Shown piece by piece: positions 24,375 to 33,428 of a stretch of 64,000 nucleotides of DNA. Within the stretch, counting starts at the first letter, position 1. Every line of letters begins with the position of its first letter. The notes under the pieces were generated by a model. That model saw only the letters and a list, made by a program, of their open reading frames with translations, did no database searches and was not told the DNA's origin. The stretch is from Halococcus hamelinensis 100A6 (lineage in GTDB: Archaea; Halobacteriota; Halobacteria; Halobacteriales; Halococcaceae): contig NZ_AOMB01000023.1 of NCBI RefSeq assembly GCF_000336675.1, positions 45,540 to 109,539 on the forward strand, in the 5' to 3' direction. The translations under genes were made by a program, and so were the position numbers.

Positions 24375-25895
24375 TCACGACGGTATAAATCGTCGAACAA
24401 GCGGTATGTGTATCGGAAGTTTGTCCTCGATGATCTCGAGCGGGATCTCGTCCTCGGTCTGGAGGCAACCGGAAAGCGCCGCGACTGCTATCGTCGAAAC
24501 GATGGACACGACGACGAATATCGGAAGCGAGGCGGCTGTAAGCGTGACTCGTTGTGAGATATATATCATCACGGGAATGAGGACTCCGGGTAGCAGGACG
24601 TAGGTTCTCACCGACCAGCGCGAAAACGGCGTGATCCCGTACGTATACCAGAGGAACCCGAATGCGGAAACATTGAGTGTCACGAACGAAACGGCCGTCG
24701 CCGTTGCAGCGCCCATCAGGCCGAACCGGGGGATCAAGAGAGCGTTCAGAACGATATCGACTGCTACAGCGGCCGTGTTTATTCCGAGGATGATCCTCGT
24801 ATAGCCGAGCGCGGCGAGCGTGTCTTGGGCCCGGCCGACTGCGGCACTGATGAAGAAGCCCGTTGCTACCAACCAGAGGGCATCGCTGCCACCGACGAAA
24901 TCGCTACTGAACAACACGAACATGAGGTCGTGGGGAAACGCAACGAACAGCAAATAGAGCGGGAAGCCGGCGATGAAGAGCCATTTCGTCGTGACCTTGT
25001 ATATCGAGTTTATCTCGTCGTGGCTTTCCTCTGAGTCCAGCCGGGAGGTGAGCGGGAAGTAGAGGAATCCAAACGAGCTGAGGATGACGGGCAGGCCGGA
25101 GGCCAACTGATAGGCCGGGTCGTAGAGCCCGACGACAGCGGAATTCGTAAAGAATCCCAGCATCAGCGTGTCGACCTCACCGAGGACCCTCGATACCATC
25201 GCGGCGAGAACCAACGGCAGGGAGAACGTGAGAAGCTGGCGCGGACGTACCGTGATCGCTCCCCGAAGCGAAATAAGCCGATTCAGAAAGAGGTGGGCGA
25301 CGACGACTGTTGCGGCCGCAGCAGCCAGATAGGCGTAGCCGACAGCCATCACCCCGAAGCCAGCGAGCAGCAATCCGACGAGGAGGACGAACCTGAAACC
25401 ATTGTAGAAGAGGTCCTGGCTGTAGGTCCGGTAGATGGTGTTCTCGAAGCCCCTGATCCCACCGATCGCCATGTAGAAGGCTACATTGAACGGGATAGCC
25501 AGCACGAACAGGTTGAGCAGTGACCGTGAGTCCGGTGAATCGAAGACGAGAGCCACGACCGTCCGGCCGTTGGTCAGAAGAAACGCGGTGAGTAGCAGCG
25601 AAGCCGATACCCCGAGAACCAATCCGGTGAGCCACAGCCCGCGGACGTCCCTCTCCTCGTCGAATCGAGACATGTATCGGGCGATGCCCTGATTCAGCCC
25701 CAGCGCAGTCAGTGTCGTGCTCAGAGCTAGAACTGAAAGGCCGAGTACGACCTCCCCGTAGGCTCCCGGTTCGAGAACCCGCGTGATGACGAACCGTTCG
25801 ACGAGCTTCGAGGAGGACCCCAGCATCCCTCCGACAAGCATCAAACTCGCACTCGAAGCGAGATTCGAGAGGTCAGTAGTGGTTGAATCGGACAA
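24375..25895 (-). CDS. oligosaccharide flippase family membrane protein
   Basis: About 506 aa from a likely TTG start at 25895 (LSDSTTTDL...); ATG 26048 would add about 50 residues with no membrane or protein-like character. Twelve or more membrane helices run from LASSASLMLVGGMLG to the end. Family features include VITRVLEPGAYGEVVLGLS, ATALGLNQGIARYMSR and FFTNSAVVGLYDPAYQLASGLPV. These are the MATE/MOP-type Wzx-like exporters that flip lipid-linked oligosaccharide outward. It fits as the export partner of the glycan genes at 0.7-21 kb but lies outside the island and has normal GC. Start codon uncertain. Confidence 0.75.
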   Translation of the reverse strand: MSDSTTTDLSNLASSASLMLVGGMLGSSSKLVERFVITRVLEPGAYGEVVLGLSVLALSTTLTALGLNQGIARYMSRFDEERDVRGLWLTGLVLGVSASLLLTAFLLTNGRTVVALVFDSPDSRSLLNLFVLAIPFNVAFYMAIGGIRGFENTIYRTYSQDLFYNGFRFVLLVGLLLAGFGVMAVGYAYLAAAAATVVVAHLFLNRLISLRGAITVRPRQLLTFSLPLVLAAMVSRVLGEVDTLMLGFFTNSAVVGLYDPAYQLASGLPVILSSFGFLYFPLTSRLDSEESHDEINSIYKVTTKWLFIAGFPLYLLFVAFPHDLMFVLFSSDFVGGSDALWLVATGFFISAAVGRAQDTLAALGYTRIILGINTAAVAVDIVLNALLIPRFGLMGAATATAVSFVTLNVSAFGFLWYTYGITPFSRWSVRTYVLLPGVLIPVMIYISQRVTLTAASLPIFVVVSIVSTIAVAALSGCLQTEDEIPLEIIEDKLPIHIPLVRRFIPS

Positions 25896-26106
25896 ATCGT
25901 CGCACCTTCGTACTTCGGTCTCTCCTTCCGATACACTAATTTCCCGTGGTTCGGCCTTTGCACAATGACGATTCTGCCTCCAACACAGGCGGTTGCTGGC
26001 AACGGTCGATAGAGACGGCGAAGTTCGGATGTGGGCCGCATGGAGCAAACCCGGTGGACGTTCGCGTAACCGGGTCCCTTAATCCGGCCGCCTCCCGAGT
26101 CGGCGC

Positions 26107-26877
26107 ATGCTCACCTTCGTCGGCCTCGGGCTCTACGACGAGCGCTCGATAACCATCGAGGGCCGCGACGCCGTTCGCGGTGCGGACCGGGCGTTCGTCG
26201 AGCGCTACACCTCGACCCTCGGCGGGGCCAGCGTCGCCGACCTCGAAGCCTACCACGACGTCGAGATCGAAGCCCGGGACCGTGCCGGCGTCGAGCGTGA
26301 CCCGGCGGCGGTCCTCGACGCGGCCGAAACCGAGGACGTCGCCTTCCTCGTCGTCGGCGATCCCATGGTCTCGACCACGCACGTCGACCTCCGGCTCCGG
26401 GCTCACGACCGCGGTATCGATACCCGGATCGTCCACGGCACCACCGCTCAGACCGCCGCGAGCTCGCTCACGGGCCTCCAGAACTACCGCTTCGGCAAAG
26501 CCACCACCGTCCCGTTCGCCTACGGCGACCGCCCGGTCCCCGGCAGCGTCGTCGACACGATCGAGGAAAACCGCGACCGTGGGCTCCACACCCTCTGTTA
26601 TCTCGACATCAAGGCCGCGGAGGACCGCTACCTGACCGCGAACGCCGCCGCCGACCGCCTCGCGCCCGCCCTCGACGATGCCATCGGAGTGGTCGTCGCG
26701 CGGGCCGGGAGTCCGGAGCCGTGCGTCGCCGCCGACACGCTCGACCAACTCGCCGAGCGCGAGTTCGGCGACCCGCTTCACCTCCTCGTGGTTCCGGGGG
26801 CCCTCCACGACCTCGAACGTGAGGCGCTGTCGGCGCTCGCGAACGCGCCCGACCGGCTCTTCGCCGACGGCTCGTAG
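26107..26877 (+). CDS. dph5: diphthine synthase
   Basis: 256-aa SAM-dependent methyltransferase. The N-terminal MLTFVGLGLYDERSIT, the FLVVGDPMVSTTHVDL core and HGTTAQTAASSLTGLQNYRFGKATTVPF are diagnostic of archaeal DphB/Dph5. It methylates the modified histidine of elongation factor 2 in diphthamide synthesis. Length is normal for the family. A TATA-like sequence (ggtcccttaatccg) lies about 22 bases upstream, giving a leaderless start at 26107. Confidence 0.92.
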   Translation: MLTFVGLGLYDERSITIEGRDAVRGADRAFVERYTSTLGGASVADLEAYHDVEIEARDRAGVERDPAAVLDAAETEDVAFLVVGDPMVSTTHVDLRLRAHDRGIDTRIVHGTTAQTAASSLTGLQNYRFGKATTVPFAYGDRPVPGSVVDTIEENRDRGLHTLCYLDIKAAEDRYLTANAAADRLAPALDDAIGVVVARAGSPEPCVAADTLDQLAEREFGDPLHLLVVPGALHDLEREALSALANAPDRLFADGS

Positions 26878-26941
26878 CGGTCGGTCCGAACGGAAGGATA
26901 GTCCAGTATCGACCGGTACAGACCGTGAGGCGAACCCGAAC

Positions 26942-26952
26942 CTTCAAATTTG
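26942..26952 (+). promoter_or_regulatory. TATA-like promoter of the AEC transporter
   Basis: cttcaaatttg is the only AT-rich element here, 22-32 bases before ATG 26974. Confidence 0.45.
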
Positions 26953-26973
26953 CCGAGCGGTCCCGGTGGTAGT

Positions 26974-27882
26974 ATGAGCGTCCTCCTCCGGTTGGCGTCG
27001 CTGCTCGCGCTGTTGGTGGTGGGAGCGGGCCTCCGGACGGGCGGCGTGCTCGACGACCGGCGCGCCGACTGGCTCAACGACGCCGCCTACTACGTCGCGC
27101 TCCCGGCGCTGATCTTCGTCTCGACGTACTCCCGGTCGGTGAGCGAGATCCTCTCGCCCGTGCTGGTGGTCGGGGTGTTCGTCGTCTTCTTCGGGACCGC
27201 GGTGGTCGCGTTCGTCGTCCACCGTCGCCACGACGCGAGCGCCAGGCGGAGCGTCGCGACGGTGCAGTCCTATCACTCGAACCTGGGCTATCTCGGCGTG
27301 CCGCTGGTCGCCGCGACGTTCGACGACCACGTCACCGCCATCGCGAGCGCGATCCTCGGGATGGTCTCGCTGGTGCAGATCCCGCTCACGGTGTTCGTGC
27401 TCTCGACGATCAACGGGGCCGACACCACCCTTCGAAACGAACTCCGTCGGATCCTCACCACCCCAGTACTGATCGCGCTGGTCGCGGGGCTCGGCGTGGG
27501 CTCGCTTGGGATCCCGGTCCCCGGAGCGGTCGCCGGCGGACTCGACCTCGTCGGCCAGTTCGCGCTCCCGCTGGCGCTGCTGTGTGTCGGCTCGTCGCTC
27601 GAGATCGACCTCCCGGCGGTGGACTACGGCGCGGTCGCCGGGGTCGTCGGCCTCAAGATCCTCGTGATGCCGACGCTCGCGTGGGCGGTCTTCTCGACCC
27701 TCCACGCCGACACCGCGACGTTCACCGCGGGCGTCGTGATGTTCGCGACCCCCACGGCGGTCTCGACGTTCGTCTTCGCAAACGAGCTCGGCGGCGACGA
27801 GGCGTTCGCCTCGCTCAACGTCTTCCTCACCACGCTGGTCTCGATGGGGTCGCTGTTCGTCTTCCTCACGGTGCTCGGGTAG
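26974..27882 (+). CDS. AEC (auxin efflux carrier) family transporter
   Basis: 302-aa protein with about ten membrane helices. The typical half-repeat signature is present: SYHSNLGYLGVPLVAATFDDH in the first half and VMFATPTAVSTFVFANELGGDE near the end. AEC proteins export or import small organic anions; the substrate is not inferable. ATG 26974 is chosen for the promoter spacing, because the upstream in-frame extension lies over the TATA box. It is a stand-alone gene. Confidence 0.85.
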   Translation: MSVLLRLASLLALLVVGAGLRTGGVLDDRRADWLNDAAYYVALPALIFVSTYSRSVSEILSPVLVVGVFVVFFGTAVVAFVVHRRHDASARRSVATVQSYHSNLGYLGVPLVAATFDDHVTAIASAILGMVSLVQIPLTVFVLSTINGADTTLRNELRRILTTPVLIALVAGLGVGSLGIPVPGAVAGGLDLVGQFALPLALLCVGSSLEIDLPAVDYGAVAGVVGLKILVMPTLAWAVFSTLHADTATFTAGVVMFATPTAVSTFVFANELGGDEAFASLNVFLTTLVSMGSLFVFLTVLG

Positions 27883-27930
27883 CGAGTCGGCCACCCCGAC
27901 GAACACGCACCGCGGTAGCGAGCCTCACAG

Positions 27931-27941
27931 TAGTTTTATTA
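27931..27941 (+). promoter_or_regulatory. promoter of the 58-aa protein gene
   Basis: agttttattac stands in GC-rich DNA and should direct transcription from about 27962. This gives a leader of about 50 nt before ATG 28014. Confidence 0.45.
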
Positions 27942-27973
27942 CTGACACCCGAATTCGTGTGATTACGTCATCC

Positions 27974-27992
27974 GCCCGGCGCTGCGCCGGGC
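27974..27992 (+). promoter_or_regulatory. perfect 9-bp hairpin in the 5' leader
   Basis: GCCCGGCGC T GCGCCGGGC is a perfect palindrome lying between the TATA box at 27931 and the ATG at 28014. It would form a strong stem in the leader RNA or an operator in DNA. Its function is unknown. Confidence 0.5.
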
Positions 27993-28013
27993 ACGAGGTG
28001 ACACCGACCGACG

Positions 28014-28190
28014 ATGACCCGCATTCCACACGAACGGTATGTCAGCGATGGCATGCTCACGTCCGGCACGCCCTCGGATACCCACCAGGGCGGCCATAAT
28101 CACGGCTCCTCGGTGACGGGACGCGGTGGAATGCGGGCTGACTCGGTCGCGGTCCACCTCGCGCAGTTCGTCCCCACCCGGACCGCGTAG
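28014..28190 (+). CDS. 58-aa Gly/His-rich conserved-looking small protein
   Basis: 58-aa frame from ATG 28014 to TAG 28188-28190 (MTRIPHERYVSDGMLTSGT, then SDTHQGGHNHGSSVTGRGGM). The histidine-rich middle (THQGGHNHG) suggests metal binding or disorder. Codon use is haloarchaeal, and a leader promoter and hairpin precede it. No family is recognised. It is transcribed away from the AEC gene's end. Confidence 0.6.
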   Translation: MTRIPHERYVSDGMLTSGTPSDTHQGGHNHGSSVTGRGGMRADSVAVHLAQFVPTRTA

Positions 28191-28608
28191 GCCACCCGGT
28201 TTCGGACCCACGCATCCGGTTTCTCTCGCCACCCACCGGCGAGCGAAGCCTCGAACGGGTTCGGGGAGGACTGTGGCGTTCTCGCCTGTTTCCTGTCGTG
28301 ATCGGGTCCCGAGCCGGAGCCGAGCGGCCGTTCGGGCCGACTGTCCGATGACGGATCGGTCCCGCCCTCGACGGAGACGATTCCCCGACGGCGGGACGAA
28401 CGCACCGCCCCGCTAGATCCTACGGATCGGTCCCTGCCTCGATGTCGGGGAGGGGCTCGGTCCCCAGCCAGCACGCGACCACGAGCCGACGGCGACTCGT
28501 CGCCGATTTCGACGGCACAGCGGCCCGGTAAGAGGCGTCGCTGTGCCGTCCGAGGGGCGCGTGCGGGTCGAGCGGGGTTGCACGAGCGACGCAACCGACG
28601 GAGAATCC
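28191..28608. other. intergenic stretch with a 12-bp inverted repeat
   Basis: About 420 bp with no convincing gene. Its main structure is a perfect inverted repeat: gacggcacagcg at 28511-28522 and cgctgtgccgtc at 28539-28550, separated by 16 bases. It lies 59 bp before the next gene and may be regulatory or a terminator. Confidence 0.45.
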
Positions 28609-28887
28609 ATGCAACGAACCGACGACTCGACGCTCGAATCGAACGCGACGACCGACCGGCGCACGGGCGCTGCCCGGCGAGCCACGGCAGCCGAGCTTCC
28701 CACGAGGACGCTGGCGGTTGTGGTCGTCACGACCGGCCTAATCTGGGTGGTGGCGCTCGCGCTCACCGCTCCCGACGTGGCCGTGCTGCTCGCCGCGTTC
28801 GCGTGCCTGCTGACCCTGCCGGTCGTGCTGCCCTACGCGACCGTGCGCACGGTCACGGCAATCCTGCGGTATCGGGAGGGTCGGTGA
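28609..28887 (+). CDS. small two-helix membrane protein
   Basis: 92-aa protein from ATG 28609 (MQRTDDSTLESNATTDRR). A polar N-terminal third is followed by two membrane helices at about residues 33-52 and 54-76 (TLAVVVVTTGLIWVVALAL), then a basic end. It has no recognisable family. The upstream in-frame extension overlaps the inverted repeat, so the shorter start is used. Confidence 0.55.
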   Translation: MQRTDDSTLESNATTDRRTGAARRATAAELPTRTLAVVVVTTGLIWVVALALTAPDVAVLLAAFACLLTLPVVLPYATVRTVTAILRYREGR

Positions 28888-28943
28888 GGGACGTGTGACA
28901 CCCGGCGCTCCGCCCGCTGCCGGTCGATCGCGACTACCGCGGG

Positions 28944-29870
28944 TCAGCCGAACTGCCCGCGGAGGTCGTACTCGGTGCCGGTAGCCATGAAGAGCACGTC
29001 CTCTATCACCACCATCACCTCGGGGAGTTCCCGGACCACGATCCAGGTGATGGCGACCAGCGCGAGTACCGAGAGGCTCTGGGCGAGCACGCGGTCCGCG
29101 ACGAAGTACGAGACCTTGTAGGGGTCGTCGGTGCCGAAGACCGTCATCACGAGGTTCGGGAAGACGTCGAACTTCTGGAGGCCGAACCCCAGCCCGATGA
29201 AGACGTTCCGGACGAGGTTCAGACCGTAGATCACGGGTATCGAGACCGCGAGCGCGCGGAGCTTGCGCGAGAGCGGGGCGTCGGCCGCCGCGATCAACCC
29301 CGCGAAGATCGCCATGCTCCCGATTCCAGTGCACGCGATCAGGATGGTGTAGGTGATGGTGTGGCCGTCGGTGACGAACCAGAAGGTGCTGTGGTAGTCG
29401 GGGTGGCCGCCGCTCGGGACCATCGTGCCCGGAACCACCGTGGGGTCGGCTCCGAGGAGCCCCATCAGGAAGGCGGTCTGGGCGGTGACGGTCTCGATCA
29501 GGAACTCCGTCAGGACCGGGATCGACTCGAACGGGAAGAAGACGACCCCCATCGCGGCGACCGCCCGCGAGAGCACGAACAGCGAGTCACGGCCGCGGGC
29601 GAGCAACAGCCCGGCGTAGAGGCTCGCGGGCACCGCGACCAGCGTTCCGACGCCCTCGATGATGCTCTTCTGGACGAACGCGAAGTGATGGAACACCGAG
29701 AACCAGAACGCGGCGAAGACCACCCACCCCGCGACCGTGACGGGCCGCGCGAACCGGCTGTCGCGCCACGCGAGGAGCGCGCCGGCGACGAAGGTCAGAA
29801 CCGACAGCCACGCGAGCGCGTCGGAGAACCGACCCACCCACGCGAGCGCCGAGAGCACCGCGTCGATCAT
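28944..29870 (-). CDS. artA: archaeosortase A
   Basis: 308-aa membrane enzyme with about eight helices. It removes the C-terminal signal of surface proteins and helps anchor them to a lipid. The archaeosortase catalytic set is visible: Cys180 in LIACTGIGSMAIFAG, Arg221 in LNLVRNVFIG and Arg260 in KVSYFVADRVLAQ. The spacing (41 and 39 residues) is the same as the known C173/R214/R253 of Haloferax volcanii ArtA. The gene starts at ATG 29870. Immediately upstream on the same strand is a surface protein with a sorting-type C-terminus. Confidence 0.92.
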   Translation of the reverse strand: MIDAVLSALAWVGRFSDALAWLSVLTFVAGALLAWRDSRFARPVTVAGWVVFAAFWFSVFHHFAFVQKSIIEGVGTLVAVPASLYAGLLLARGRDSLFVLSRAVAAMGVVFFPFESIPVLTEFLIETVTAQTAFLMGLLGADPTVVPGTMVPSGGHPDYHSTFWFVTDGHTITYTILIACTGIGSMAIFAGLIAAADAPLSRKLRALAVSIPVIYGLNLVRNVFIGLGFGLQKFDVFPNLVMTVFGTDDPYKVSYFVADRVLAQSLSVLALVAITWIVVRELPEVMVVIEDVLFMATGTEYDLRGQFG

Positions 29871-29957
29871 TCACCGGCGGTAGGTCGATGCGGGCAATAG
29901 GTGTTGTCGTTTTCGCCGCCACGCGACGGCCGTGACGGCTCCCGGCTCCGACCCGTC

Positions 29958-31772
29958 TCAGCGCACGCGCCACGCGGCCAGGCCCGCGACCAGCACCGCG
30001 AGAACGGCGACCACGGGGCCGAGACCGGGTCCAGTCTCGTCAGTCGTCTCGGCTCCCATCGTCGTCCCCTGCGTGTCAGCCCCGGCCGCCGTGGTCACGA
30101 GCGTTCCCGTCGCGTTCGGGGCGGTCGAGGCGTTCGCACCCGTGCTCGTGCGCTGGGTCGTCTCCACGACGGTCGCCCGCGCGCTCGCCGCTACCGGGGT
30201 TCCGTCGACGGTGTACGGCCGGTCCTGGGTCCCGTTCGCGCTCGCGAAGTCGTAGACCTGGTTCTCGTTCGAGTCGGCGTGGACCACCGCGCGCACCCGG
30301 GCATCGTCGTCGAGCGGCTGGTCGAGCTGGACGGTCACGTTCCGGCTGGTGCCGTTTTCGAGGTAGCTCGACACCCCGACGGCCCGTTCGGCGGAGCCGT
30401 TCGAGGCGTTGACGACGACGAACCCGCCGGCGGGCAGCGTCACGCTGTCGAGGCGGATCGTCTCGCCGCCGGTGGTCTGGTCGGCGAGCGACACCGAGGC
30501 GGTTCCGCCGGCGGTGTCGGTCGACTGGCTCGCCCGGACGACCGCGCTCGTGCTGTCGCTGGTGTTGAGCGGCCCGGTGGCCTCGACCATCACCGGCGTT
30601 CCGGCCGCGACCTGCGAGAGGTTGAACGTCGCGGCGAAGCTCCCGTTGGGCCTCACCCGCGTGGTGTTGGTCTTGACGAACGAGTCGGAGGCGTTGCGCT
30701 GGAGGCGGACCGTCACCTCGCTGCCGGGGGCGACGCTCGTCGTTCCCCGGACCGTCTGATTGGTGTCGGCCGAGAGCGAGAGCGCCCCCAGCCCGAGCTC
30801 GGCCCCGACCATGGTGACGTTCGCCGAGACCGTTCGGTCGTCGCCCGCGAAGCCCTCGCTGCCGTTGAGCGTGAGCGCGGTTTCGAACTCGTCGCCGGCG
30901 GCGAGACTCCCGTTCTCGAAGACCGCCGTGGTGGTGTTGACGTTGACGTAGAGCACGTCGTTCCCGCCGTCGGGGATCACCCGTATCGAGTCGTTTTCGA
31001 GGCTCCGTTCCAAGTCGAGGCGTTTTGGCGGTCGGTTGGTCTCGGGGTTGGTCTGCACCATCGAGAGGTCCAGCGTGCCGGTCTCGACGAGCGTCGAGAA
31101 GTTCGAGGCCGCGAGCGCACCGTAGACCCCGGAGACGCGGAACTGGTTCACCGCGACGTCGCCGTTCGCGACCGAGTCGGTCGTCGTGATCCGCCCGGCG
31201 TTGACCGCGGTGGCCACGTCGCGGGCGGTGGTGATGTTGTCGAAGCTCGCCGCCGGCGCGGTCCACGTCACGAGGTCGCCGTCCGTCCGACCCATGAGTT
31301 CGAGCGAGGCGGTGTCGGTCTCGCGACCGTCGACCGCGACCGAGAGGTTGTACGTGCTGGCTTCGAGCGGTGTGTCGAGCGGCTCCGTCGTGCGGTTCGT
31401 CTCGGTGACGGTGTCGTTGCCGGCGCGGTAGACCTCACTCTCGTTCTCGCCGGCTCCCGCGAGGTAGGTGTTCATGCGCAGCGTGACCTGCCCGTCGGCG
31501 TCGGTGTCGTTGACCGTGACGTTGGTCGCGTAGTTGACCGCCCCGCTCCCGACCGTGACGGTCGCGCTCGTCGTCCCCGAGAGGGTCACCGGGATCGCGG
31601 CGATGTCGCCGCGGTGCTCGGTGACGGTCGAGCGGTTGAAGCTCGCGGTTCCGTTCGCGTCGCCGGCGTCCTGTGCGGTCGCCGGGAGGGCCATCACGCC
31701 GGCGACCGTCGCGAGAACGACGAGCGCGACGAGCGCCACGCCGGCTCGGCGGCGGCGTCGTGGGCTGGTCAC
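29958..31772 (-). CDS. BGTF/DUF7282-type surface glycoprotein with sorting-like C-terminus
   Basis: About 604 aa from GTG 31772 (VTSPRRRRRAGVALVALVVL), giving a Sec signal peptide ending near ALPATAQ. The extracellular part has strand-rich repeats full of N-x-T/S sequons. A DUF7282-like segment (PAGGFVVVNASNGSAERAVG, then VTVQLDQPLDDDARVRAVVH) follows, then a Thr-rich linker (about residues 545-580) and C-terminal GPGLGPVVAVLAVLVAGLAA plus WRVR. That tail is the motif-helix-basic pattern of PGF-CTERM proteins, but with PGL in place of PGF. It sits next to artA, a likely enzyme-substrate neighbourhood. A TATA-like element at 31906-31916 implies a long leader. Confidence 0.75.
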   Translation of the reverse strand: MTSPRRRRRAGVALVALVVLATVAGVMALPATAQDAGDANGTASFNRSTVTEHRGDIAAIPVTLSGTTSATVTVGSGAVNYATNVTVNDTDADGQVTLRMNTYLAGAGENESEVYRAGNDTVTETNRTTEPLDTPLEASTYNLSVAVDGRETDTASLELMGRTDGDLVTWTAPAASFDNITTARDVATAVNAGRITTTDSVANGDVAVNQFRVSGVYGALAASNFSTLVETGTLDLSMVQTNPETNRPPKRLDLERSLENDSIRVIPDGGNDVLYVNVNTTTAVFENGSLAAGDEFETALTLNGSEGFAGDDRTVSANVTMVGAELGLGALSLSADTNQTVRGTTSVAPGSEVTVRLQRNASDSFVKTNTTRVRPNGSFAATFNLSQVAAGTPVMVEATGPLNTSDSTSAVVRASQSTDTAGGTASVSLADQTTGGETIRLDSVTLPAGGFVVVNASNGSAERAVGVSSYLENGTSRNVTVQLDQPLDDDARVRAVVHADSNENQVYDFASANGTQDRPYTVDGTPVAASARATVVETTQRTSTGANASTAPNATGTLVTTAAGADTQGTTMGAETTDETGPGLGPVVAVLAVLVAGLAAWRVR

Positions 31773-31968
31773 GGTCGGTCCGCACGGTGACCGTCGGCGG
31801 TTCCGCGACGCGTCGTTCCCGGCTGCAGCGGCTGCTGGTCCGTGGACTGGCGATCGGGGGGCAGTCGTGGCATCATTCGTCGACGTCTGCCTCGAAGGAA
31901 CTACCCATTTGATAAGTGCTTTGTGGTGGCTCCCCCCGCCCACCGAAAACAACGGGACGTCGGCGGGG

Positions 31969-32598
31969 TCAGCGCGGCTCGGCGACCACGGCGAGGTGGT
32001 CGGCGTGGAACGGGTCGAGCCGTTTCGTTTCGAGGACCCGATACTCCGTCCGGAGGTCGTCGAGCGCGTCCTCGAAGACGGCCTCGGGGTCGCGGACGGT
32101 GTCCTCGCTTCGGGCCTTGATCACCGCGGCCAGCCGACCATCGTCGGCGAGGAACCGCCGGTTCGCACACGCGACGCGTGCCTGTCCCCGGGTCGCCACG
32201 TCCTGAACTACCACGTCGAGGTCGGCCTCGACGACGTGACCGTAGCTCGCGGGCTTTCGCGCGTCCTTCAGGAACGGGACCAGGGAGTCGCGCGTCGCGG
32301 CCACGTCGACGAGGTCGCGCATCGGGCGGGCGGCGAACTCGACCGCGTAGACCACCCGCGCGACGTCGGCGACGTGGCTCGCGGTGGTGCCGTTCGCCGC
32401 GCCGAGGTAGAGCACCCGGTCGCCGTCCTGGAGTCCGGGATCCATCCCGCGTTCGTACATCGCGCCGAGCTTCGAGCGCCGGGCGTCCCACGCGCGCCAG
32501 CCCTCGGCGGTCGGTTCGCCGTAGACCGGTTCGCCACGGGTCGCGAGGCGCTCCTCGCCGTCGAACTCGCGGTAGGCGACCCCCGATGGCAGGGTCAT
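31969..32598 (-). CDS. flpA: fibrillarin-like rRNA/tRNA 2'-O-methyltransferase
   Basis: 209-aa methyltransferase from ATG 32598 (MTLPSGVAYREFDGEER). The SAM-binding core is VLYLGAANGTTASHVADVA, and later features are GQARVACANRRFLADDG and VIKARSEDTVRDP. With NOP5 and L7Ae it forms the C/D-box guide RNP that methylates rRNA and tRNA riboses. Its ATG overlaps the NOP5 stop by 4 bases, so the two are co-translated. Length is typical for archaea. Confidence 0.92.
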   Translation of the reverse strand: MTLPSGVAYREFDGEERLATRGEPVYGEPTAEGWRAWDARRSKLGAMYERGMDPGLQDGDRVLYLGAANGTTASHVADVARVVYAVEFAARPMRDLVDVAATRDSLVPFLKDARKPASYGHVVEADLDVVVQDVATRGQARVACANRRFLADDGRLAAVIKARSEDTVRDPEAVFEDALDDLRTEYRVLETKRLDPFHADHLAVVAEPR

Positions 32599-33428
32599 CG
32601 CTCGCGCTCCGTGCCGCTGCGGATCTGGGCGATCCGGTCGGCCAGGTCGTCGTCGAGTTCGGGCCGGCGGTCGCCGGCGTAGTGGTCGATCCGGGCGGCG
32701 ATCGTGAGCTTCCCGGCGAGGGCGCGCGCCGCCGACCCTCGTTTCTCGGGGCGCGTGCCGCGGACGGCCTCGTGGACGTAGATCACGCCGTGTTTCGGGG
32801 AGGGAGCGGTTCCGCGAAGGTGGGCGAACAGCGCCTCCTCCGCGCCGAGGAGCTGGACGGTGCTGCTCGACGTCCTCGCCAGCGATTTCAGCCCGCCGGC
32901 GAGCGAGAGGAGGCGGGCCGCGAGCGTCGGCCCGGCGAGCGCCGCGAGGTTCGGGGCGACCGTCGGGAGGACCCGTTCGAGGAACGTTTCGAGCGCGGCG
33001 CGTTCGTCGTCGAGCGCGACCGCGCGACCCGCGAGCGAGCGAACCCGCTCGTCCGCGGGGTCGTCGGCTGGTTCCCGAGCCAGTTCGCGACAGAACTCGA
33101 TACCGGTTCCCGCGTCGTTCGAGCGGCTTCCCGCCCACTCGGCGACGCGTTCCGCGAGTTCGTTCGCCGTCCGTTCGGTGTCGTCCATCGCACGGACGGC
33201 GTGGATAACCTGGCGGTCGTCGGCGCGCTCGCGTTCGGTCGCAGCCGTCCGGGCCGCCTCGGTCGCCGCGTCGTGGAGCGCCGCGTAGTACTCGTCCGCG
33301 TCGGCGGCGAAGCCGGCCTCGACCGCCAGCGCGGGCCAGTCGGCCGGGGCGTCCGCGCTCCCCTCCCGGATGCGGTCGCGGGCCGCCGGGTCGTCGGACG
33401 CGAGCCCCGCGAACCATCCCTCTGTCAT
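32595..33428 (-). CDS. NOP5/NOP56-family C/D RNP protein
   Basis: 277-aa protein from ATG 33428 (MTEGWFAGLASDDPAARD). A coiled-coil/helical N-terminal part is followed by the Nop-domain signature: APNLAALAGPTLAARLLSLAG and SSTVQLLGAEEALFAHL, then TAPSPKHGVIYVHEAVRGT. It is the scaffold that bridges L7Ae-RNA and FlpA in the methylation RNP. It is shorter than many archaeal NOP5 proteins, whose basic C-terminal tail is missing here, as commonly seen in haloarchaea. First gene of the nop5-flpA pair. Confidence 0.9.
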   Translation of the reverse strand: MTEGWFAGLASDDPAARDRIREGSADAPADWPALAVEAGFAADADEYYAALHDAATEAARTAATERERADDRQVIHAVRAMDDTERTANELAERVAEWAGSRSNDAGTGIEFCRELAREPADDPADERVRSLAGRAVALDDERAALETFLERVLPTVAPNLAALAGPTLAARLLSLAGGLKSLARTSSSTVQLLGAEEALFAHLRGTAPSPKHGVIYVHEAVRGTRPEKRGSAARALAGKLTIAARIDHYAGDRRPELDDDLADRIAQIRSGTERER

